From Dunaliella salina (taxonomy: Eukaryota > Chlorophyta > Chlorophyceae > Chlamydomonadales > Dunaliellaceae), in contig MU069571.1 in assembly GCA_002284615.2 (NCBI GenBank), positions 82,529 through 93,421 on the forward strand: a stretch of 10,893 nt of DNA, written 5' to 3'. Position 1 is the first letter of the stretch. Each line of letters opens with the position of its first letter. A program made the translations under genes and the position numbers. This document shows, in pieces, positions 6,669 through 10,893 of the stretch. A model generated the notes under the pieces. The model ran no database searches and was not told where the DNA came from. It saw only the letters and a list, made by a program, of their open reading frames with translations.

Positions 6669-7506
6669 TCAAAAAATCATGCTTAGGCCACAGTGATCAG
6701 AAGCAAATTTGTCTACCATGACAAAGCCTTTCGCAGGTTTATATACAGGAGGTGACAGCAGGATATGGTCAGGCATGCTGCTTCTGTCCTTGTGGTAACC
6801 GACATACGTCTGACCATTGTCCCCTGCAGCACGCCCCGTGGTAATGGCCATACTTGATGCTGCTGTTAAGTCCATCAATAATCTACCAGACTTGTTCACG
6901 TTCGGACACTTACACCACTAGCCTCCAAAAATTCAGGGCAGTCAACCACAAAGTCAAAATGAGCATCACTCACTTCACTCAGCACTCCCACGTGAACATT
7001 GAAGTCACCACAAAGAATAAGCTTAGGGGACACCTGGAGGATATCAAGCACATATTCAAACAAATGAGTGTAATGGTTTTCCAGTTTTTGTGAGGAGAAC
7101 TCAGCGCTGTGAGGGTTGATGTAAGATGCACCAAGCACAACATCTTCATCAAGCCCGAACATGCACTTCTCACATCATAGCCAGATGCTCTGCACATGCT
7201 CATTGAGGCGGACAAAGTACACACGATCAGCGCAACTAGGGGCAGTCAGAACAGCTATGCCATGGCCCATTTTCCCCTCATGCTCATTTGTGATGTTGAT
7301 GTTGTGCATAGCATCGCCAGGCAAATGGGGCATCATTCTGTCCAGCTGATCTGTTCTTGTTCTTACAAGTACAACAATGTCATGAATATGTACCATGCCA
7401 CATACATCCCTGATTTCTAACTCTGCATTTGCGTCCTTACTTGGGTCACCTAATCCATCTACGTTCAGGACAAGCAACTTCAGCTCTTTCCCAGGCCGAC
7501 CACCTT
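6669..7506 (-). pseudogene. LINE endonuclease (exonuclease-endonuclease-phosphatase type) domain, broken
   Basis: This domain nicks the target DNA so that the LINE RNA can be copied in place. In order I see: the N-terminal strand LLVLNVDGLGDP; DIVVLVRTRTDQ, where the family has a catalytic Glu (QET-like); GHGIAVL; LGASYINPHS; the GDFN motif at 6998-7009 (LCGDFNVHVG); NKSGRLLMDL; MPDHILLS; and the final SDH motif at 6693-6701 (SDHCGLSM). The expected Glu appears replaced by Arg (codon 7361-7363). There is an in-frame TGA at 7175-7177 and frameshifts near 6899 and 6670, so it cannot make an active enzyme. The frame is open from just below a TAG near 7507. The true start lies further upstream in the element. 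Confidence 0.85.
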
Positions 7507-7612
7507 CCTAGCTCTTGCCCTAGTTTTTCTTCCCTGGGCAGCCACCCTTTGCGGGAATCCACCCTTCTTCATCGCCATATACTCATTGTCATCCTCAAGG
7601 CTGCCTTAGTCA

Positions 7613-7637
7613 GGATTGGATTGGATTGGATTGGATC
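7613..7637. repeat. (GGATT)n pentamer run at the junction of two elements
   Basis: Nearly five GGATT units end in GGATC. On one side lies the 5' edge of the minus-strand LINE, on the other a plus-strand reading frame. It may be a repeat tail, or filler made at a 5' junction. Confidence 0.85.
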
Positions 7638-7821
7638 ACCAGCGTGCCACAAAGCTTGCTCAACAACTTCATGCCCATTCTGTTCAATATGCCCACAAAC
7701 TAGTCACCACACGTCGCGCTATTGAAAACATGAATACTTCCCACAGCCAGGTTCTAGAGCCAGGTGCTTCTAGCAACCCTCCAGATCCACATTAACATTC
7801 TCTTTTTCATACCTTGTGGTG

Positions 7822-7862
7822 GAGGGGGCACACGGCTTTTTTTTTTGAGCCTATGTGTCCTC
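7822..7862 (+). other. Hairpin with T-rich loop in the retroelement 3' region
   Basis: GAGGGGGCACACGGCT (7822-7837) can pair imperfectly with AGCCTATGTGTCCTC (7848-7862) across a run of ten T. The stem contains a mismatch and a bulge. Confidence 0.55.
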
Positions 7863-7874
7863 TTCCTTAATTTG

Positions 7875-7901
7875 ATGTAGGGAGAGTATCTCTGCCTACG
7901 T
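7875..7901 (+). other. Hairpin before the TTTC tail
   Basis: ATGTAGGGAGA (7875-7885), loop GTA, then TCTC, a two-base TG bulge and CCTACGT (7895-7901). All stem positions pair, with one G-T wobble. The equivalent segment at 3028-3055 keeps the order of the words but loses some pairs. Confidence 0.65.
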
Positions 7902-8003
7902 AGTTTCTCTTTTTCTTTCTTTCTTTTTCTTTCAGGCACAGGGGGAAAGGGGTCAGCTGCAGCACTGGTGTCGCGTTGTCGCCCAGGCTAGCAGTCAGTC
8001 GTT

Positions 8004-8192
8004 TTGACTGGAGGCCTTTCTACCTTGGAACCTTGCAACCTTGTGGTGCCGCCCAGTAAAGACATTGTTGCAATAAGCACTCTCATGGAGACTGCTGCCG
8101 TGTGGCATGGTCAAAGCATGGTGGTAGGAGAGTTGCAAATGCTCAGCACTGTTGTGCAAGCTGCTAGTGATAAGGAAAGTAAAATTTGTTAA
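8004..8192 (+). pseudogene. Fragment of a LINE linker on the plus strand
   Basis: A frame of 62 codons ends at the TAA 8190-8192. Near its end it reads GELQMLSTVVQAASDKESK. Its bases 8152-8172 are identical, over 21 positions, to the minus strand of 5996-6016, which encodes VQAASD in the linker of the neighbouring LINE, and the reading frame is the same in both. The residues before it (short hydrophobic and acidic mix) also resemble ...AGDADKLAFCVRSMI of that linker. It is therefore probably a scrap of a related element in opposite orientation. It is cut off soon after the match, and the upstream part is not recognisable. Confidence 0.45.
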
Positions 8193-8560
8193 TAAACATA
8201 ATGTTCTGTATGGACGGAATGCTGCAGTGCAGTTCTCTTAAGCTCGGCTGGGCAAGGGGACTTGACCAAGCACCAGACAGCAGGTCCTGAATCAGCAGGA
8301 AACATGCTTTCAGATGGTGCCATTCTTACGTGTTGAGGTGGCCTGAGTGGCTCAAAGTTTTTTTCTTCTAAGTGTTGATTGCACCAAACATAAAGAGACT
8401 CCGCCCCAGGGGGCTCCACCCCAAAAATGGACCGGCAGCCACAAAGGCGGGCTGATAGGCATGGTGCTGGTACCTTCCAGCACACTGAGGTGAAAAGGAG
8501 AATCCGTTGGTGCGACACTGAAGGTTGAATCAACATTAAGTGTCTAAAGGTCAAGGCAAG
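8193..8560. other. Unassigned sequence
   Basis: A minus-strand frame of 166 codons spans 8189-8689, but it has no recognisable motif and is Cys/Ser rich. It also runs into one unit of a tandem duplication whose other unit has stops in the corresponding frame. I see a GGGGTGGAGCCCCC word on the minus strand (8409-8422) and nothing else that I can name. Confidence 0.5.
8409..8422. repeat. GGGGTGGAGCCCCC motif (minus strand)
   Basis: Related to 3253-3266 in opposite orientation, with an A-run next to it on the plus strand (CCCCAAAAA). Confidence 0.45.
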
Positions 8561-8686
8561 CGCACAAGAGAACGACCAAAAAACCACATGCTGATACCCT
8601 GCAGTTTGTACGCAGCAAAGGGTTCCTTGATGCACACTTGAACAGCAGCTAAAGGCTCGTACTTGAAACACCCAGAGCCTACCATA
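8561..8686 (+). repeat. Diverged tandem duplication, unit 1
   Basis: Shares ordered blocks with 8841-8976: GCACACAAG.GAAC.ACCAAA, CCTTGATGCAC.CTTG, GCAGCT...TAAAGG-like, and AAACACCCAGAGCCT.CCAT. The spacing between blocks varies by a few bases, so the units are old. About 155 bp separate them. Confidence 0.75.
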
Positions 8687-8840
8687 CACATCATGGCACC
8701 TCCACTTTGCTCTATCCGTTGCCTGAAAGTGTGAATGTCCATCAAACTGTTACAAACATACAAGAAAGCCGCGAGGGTTCTGAGATCTAAATGGCATGTG
8801 CAAGCTCTGACAGGTCTGAGGGACTTCCTTACATCAGCAT

Positions 8841-8976
8841 GCACACAAGGGAACTACCAAAGAACACCTAGAGTATCACGCAGTGCACACGCTAAGGTCC
8901 TTGATGCACGCTTGCATTATCTTGCAGCTTTAGCTTTGAAGGCACGTTTTCAAAACACCCAGAGCCTGCCATGCAT
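8841..8976 (+). repeat. Diverged tandem duplication, unit 2
   Basis: Partner of 8561-8686 in the same orientation. No reading frame is open through both units at equivalent positions, so the conserved blocks are more likely repeat than coding sequence. Confidence 0.75.
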
Positions 8977-9100
8977 CTAGCTACCCAGACATGAAACACG
9001 AAGCCATTTACTTGGGAGAGGCGGCGGAGGGGGGCGATGCATGGGGGGGTTGATGGCACGCTGCTCCAGCCAGGAGAGGAGGCCCCAAACCTGTCTTGCC

Positions 9101-9290
9101 GTGCTCCTCCACATAAAAAAATTCAATTGGCAGTCCACTTGTCACTCCTTAGGGGGGTCCTTAACAATGGAGGTGGAGTACAAGTACTTGAGCCATCTCT
9201 GGTTCCCTCCGATGCCTCTACCATTGACTCCAATTACATTTAATTCTGCACATAAGATGTGTTACCTGCTTCAAGAACAATGAAGGTGCA
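9101..9290 (+). pseudogene. Possible reverse transcriptase thumb remnant of another LINE
   Basis: A frame starting with the ATG at 9167 reads MEVEYKYLSHLWFPPM and ends SAHKMCYLLQEQ before a TGA at 9281-9283. LINE reverse transcriptases typically have, after the palm, a V.EYKYLGHL-like block followed some 20-30 residues later by a run such as R.AMY.LL. Order and spacing fit, and FNWQ just before it would fit the preceding strand. No palm motif is visible upstream, so this is a scrap at best. It is on the plus strand, opposite to the main LINE. Confidence 0.35.
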
Positions 9291-9299
9291 AAATCGTTG

Positions 9300-9535
9300 A
9301 CTCAACATGATTAACCATCCATTTGCATTAAGCATGACAAATGCGAAAAATGCAAGAATCGAGGACCCCAGATCAATCTCCTGGTTTCAGGTCACTCACA
9401 AAATGACCTAGGCTTCCATCTGAGGGCCATTTCCATTCCCAAATTTATGTACAAGCAACCCCCCAGCATATGCAAAAATAAAGATAGGGGTCGGAAAAAA
9501 GCTTTTTGGCACGTCCTGTGCTGAACTTTCCTTCA
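9300..9535 (+). repeat. Diverged dispersed repeat, copy B
   Basis: Same ordered blocks as 2731-2965: TTAACCATCC, AATCGAGGACCCCAGATCAATCTCC-like text (compare AATCAGGGATTCCCAGATCACTCTCC in copy A), and GTCCTGTGCTGAACTTTCC near the end. It begins directly after the possible reverse transcriptase remnant, so the two may be parts of one decayed element. Confidence 0.5.
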
Positions 9536-10044
9536 AGTTCACCATGATCATCAAGCGAAATGGCTGGAATTATGCGTCGAACCAGTTATAGGGCCCTTCA
9601 ACTCCATTTCTGTTGGCATGATGTTCTTTTGTTGCAATGGCTTCAAATCATGAAATCCATTCAATTTGATGCTGTAGCCTATAGTGTCGGCGGTCTGGAA
9701 CGTCTTAGAATTTTGTCATAACGAAAGTGATCACTTTTGTTTTGTCAAGTGATGTTCATGCCAGGGCTAACTAGGCATGTGCACCCTGACTGGCTCTTCC
9801 CGATACTTCAGGGCTGTTTTCAATTGAGTACACAGAGGCTCGGCCACCAGAGATCTGAGCTGGAACACAGCCAGTCGGGCACTAACATATGTGCATATAT
9901 ATGCGGGGAGCATGCGAATACCATCTGTTTTCAGGCCTCAAATAAGCCCCTTTTCAAATCACAGCATCCCATTATACTGGGATAATTATGTGTTTCCTTC
10001 CTCTACTTTGACCAATCAAACCGGCTTGTATACCCTACGTAAGC

Positions 10045-10060
10045 GCGCTGGTACCAGCGC
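10045..10060. repeat. 16-bp perfect palindrome
   Basis: GCGCTGGTACCAGCGC is identical on both strands. It lies about 425 bp upstream of the likely first exon. It could bind a dimeric protein or form a cruciform. No evidence favours either. Confidence 0.85.
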
Positions 10061-10070
10061 ATGCAGAAGA

Positions 10071-10096
10071 CTGGAGTGCCTCAGCAGCCACTCCAG
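10071..10096. repeat. 8-bp inverted repeat with 10-nt loop
   Basis: CTGGAGTG (10071-10078) is the reverse complement of CACTCCAG (10089-10096). It starts ten bases after the 16-bp palindrome, giving two adjacent potential hairpins. Confidence 0.75.
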
Positions 10097-10484
10097 CATC
10101 CTGCTAGGCACATTAAATCTTAGCTGAAAAATAACGCCTGTAAGGGGCTGAATCGATAACACCAGCAAGGGGGCGAACTCGAATGGACAGATCTGTGCCC
10201 ATGTCAAACCAACTGTGGAAAAATGAAACATGTCAATTTTAAACTGAGCACCGCAAGCGAAGAACACGAAAACACAACTTGATAGCATAAATTACTGATA
10301 ATTTTGTTTAGAATCAAAACACCATCATGTAGTCCTATGAATCGGTGAATATACTGCCGTGCCTTCACGTGGTGTTTGCTTGCTGGTTTTTTTGACAACG
10401 AGCGCGTATGGGACATTTCAAAGCAAGAAGTAATGAAAAAAAGCATAGAGGTGAAATAATTATGAGCAAAACAGCTGAAATTGC

Positions 10485-10629
10485 ATGACCAACGTATTGA
10501 TGCAACCATCAGAATTGACCTCAGGGCCTGCCCCCGCGGCCCCTGAGACTGCTCAGGATACAGGGAAAAATGACTTAGCTTTCACTGTCATATTTGGTAA
10601 AGCCAAGGAAGACGTGACCATGCCTGAAA
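10485..10629 (+). CDS. First coding exon of a host gene, likely N-terminal ubiquitin-like domain (partial)
   Basis: From the ATG at 10485 the frame runs 48 codons plus one base to a consensus donor GTGAGT at 10630-10635. Residues 8-30 are a flexible-looking stretch (PSELTSGPAPAAPETAQDTG). Residues 31-48 read DLAFTVIFGKAKEDVTMPE. The alternation FTVIFGK..EDVTMPE is the pattern of the first beta hairpin of ubiquitin-like domains, where strand 1 is followed by a short turn and a V.(V/M)P(E/D) strand 2. The split codon left at the donor (A plus two bases) could encode Ser, which commonly follows Pro-Glu in such domains. Ubiquitin-like domains at the N-terminus occur in shuttle factors, deubiquitinases and phosphatases, and I cannot choose among them. 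A second ATG at 10500 could also be the start, and neither has a strong context. The composition (A, P, E, T, D) differs clearly from the flanking sequence. Confidence 0.5.
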
Positions 10630-10808
10630 GTGAGTGCAGATCTCTTTGAGGCAAGCTCAGCAGGACACCAGGCGGCAAGCACCTGAGGCTCATGAAATAT
10701 GCCAAGGGCACAAGCAACAGTGCTCAGAATGTCATGCTTGCGCACAGTTTCTCACCTGTGACGCCATTTTCGGCCTGTGTTTCTAGGCACGACTGTGGGA
10801 AGGCTAAA

Positions 10809-10833
10809 ACACACACACACACACACACACACA
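10809..10833. repeat. (AC)n microsatellite
   Basis: About twelve AC units. Confidence 0.95.
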
Positions 10834-10871
10834 GTGAGTAGAGGACAATGGTGCTTTGACATTTCAAAATA

Positions 10872-10893
10872 ACACACACACACACACACACAC
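10872..10893. repeat. (AC)n microsatellite at the window end
   Basis: Eleven AC units up to the last base, 38 bp after the previous array. The true length is unknown because the window stops inside it. Confidence 0.95.

Larger units (their letters stand above)
4415..7612 (-). mobile_element. Decayed non-LTR retrotransposon (LINE, L1-like), interrupted and 3'-truncated
   Basis: Reading down the minus strand, the order is endonuclease (about 7506-6669), linker (about 6646-5440, interrupted by the insertion at 6026-6446) and reverse transcriptase (about 5410-4415). This is the normal domain order of a LINE ORF2. The frame is broken by several stops and shifts: TGA at 7175-7177, shifts near 6899 and 6670, TGA at 5208-5210, a shift near 4800 and TGA at 4643-4645. 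The connection and C-terminal zinc-knuckle regions expected after the thumb are missing. At the upstream edge a lysine- and arginine-rich stretch (7500-7600) may be the end of the preceding part of the polyprotein. The (GGATT)n run at 7613 marks its limit. I saw no target duplication for the whole element. The motifs recall L1-like elements of green algae, from general knowledge rather than a search. Confidence 0.85.
7610..7934 (+). mobile_element. 3' end of a plus-strand retroelement (inferred)
   Basis: A frame on the plus strand is open from after a TAG at 7607-7609 to a TAA at 7793-7795. It reads HQRATKLAQQLHAHSVQYAHK and ends SSNPPDPH. The composition (Gln, Ala, His, Leu heptad-like) would suit the end of a coiled-coil protein. 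It is followed by about 65 bp containing two hairpins (7822-7862 and 7875-7901) and a T/C-rich tail with TTTC repeats ending near 7934. Its terminal segment recurs in diverged form at 3015-3078, which shows that it is an interspersed repeat. LINE or SINE 3' ends commonly have this hairpin-plus-short-repeat structure. The class is an inference. A splice acceptor (TTTCTTTCAG) is an alternative reading of the tail. Confidence 0.5.
9536..10484. other. Unassigned sequence upstream of the host exon, probably holding its promoter
   Basis: No coding frame is supported. A GTGCATATATATGCGG stretch (about 9889-9905) includes a TATATA word but is nearly 600 bp from the exon. Two strong inverted repeats lie at 10045-10060 and 10071-10096. 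I cannot place a transcription start. Confidence 0.45.
10630..10893 (+). other. First intron of the ubiquitin-like gene, continuing past the window
   Basis: It begins with GTGAGTGCAG. Translation across the donor meets a TGA within seven codons. No convincing acceptor followed by an open frame is seen before the end, and the stretch closes with two CA arrays. Intronic CA/TG arrays are common in Dunaliella-like genomes (general knowledge). Confidence 0.45.

Noticed and set aside
4415..7612. Novel domain order with a zinc knuckle placed between endonuclease and reverse transcriptase
   Set aside because: The knuckle belongs to a separate insertion with its own 10-bp target duplication and tail. 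Without it, the domain order is the usual one.
7754..7939. Lys/Arg-rich minus-strand frame across the TTTC tail
   Set aside because: The basic residues are the complement of the pyrimidine-rich tail. The plus-strand reading with hairpins and a repeated tail explains the sequence better.
8189..8689. 166-codon minus-strand frame
   Set aside because: No recognisable motif. It crosses one unit of a tandem duplication whose partner unit has stops in the equivalent frame, and the stretch has no supporting signals.
1..10893. CRISPR array, bacterial operons, phage or plasmid genes, rRNA or tRNA genes
   Set aside because: No evenly spaced repeats with unique spacers, no ribosome-binding-site/ORF organisation and no structural RNA motifs were seen. 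The signals are eukaryotic.

Overview
The window reads as a piece of nuclear genome from a eukaryote, probably a green alga (a Dunaliella- or other chlorophyte-like base composition and style). The reasons are inferential: long low-complexity (CA)n/(TG)n arrays, many GCATGC-type words, (AGC)n runs, GT-AG splice signals, and decayed non-LTR retrotransposons whose protein motifs resemble the L1-like elements of chlorophytes. Nothing resembles bacterial operon structure. A single N lies inside a (TG)n array at 3362, and both window ends lie in (CA)n arrays, as expected for a draft contig that breaks at microsatellites.

Layout. 1-1045: microsatellite edge and unassigned sequence. 1049-1783: a well-delimited non-autonomous DNA transposon with 25-bp perfect terminal inverted repeats, AAT flanks and eleven TTCGAA words crowded at its two ends. 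1787-3286: unassigned sequence with an AAGGT pentamer tail, a diverged dispersed repeat (second copy at 9300-9535) and a pyrimidine-rich repeat (second copy at 7862-7934). 3287-4414: a long (TG)n array, GCATGC-rich sequence with hairpins, a possible single exon, and a palindromic patch. About 4415-7612, minus strand: a decayed LINE with apurinic-type endonuclease, linker and reverse transcriptase, lacking its C-terminal part. Into its linker a second, 5'-truncated LINE tail (6026-6446) has inserted, with a 10-bp target duplication and a 9-bp repeated 3' tail. 7610-7934, plus strand: the apparent 3' end of another retroelement, with two hairpins and a TTTC tail. 8004-8192 and about 9101-9290, plus strand: two further LINE scraps. 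8561-8976: a diverged tandem duplication. 9536-10484: unassigned, probably including the promoter of the next gene. 10485-10629: a likely first coding exon of a host gene that appears to open with a ubiquitin-like fold, followed by an intron that runs off the end.

No complete, intact gene is present. The window is mainly a graveyard of nested and overlapping mobile elements beside the 5' end of one host gene. No operon, tRNA, rRNA or CRISPR array was seen. The most informative structures are the two clean insertion footprints (1046-1786 and 6016-6456). They can be verified directly from the sequence.
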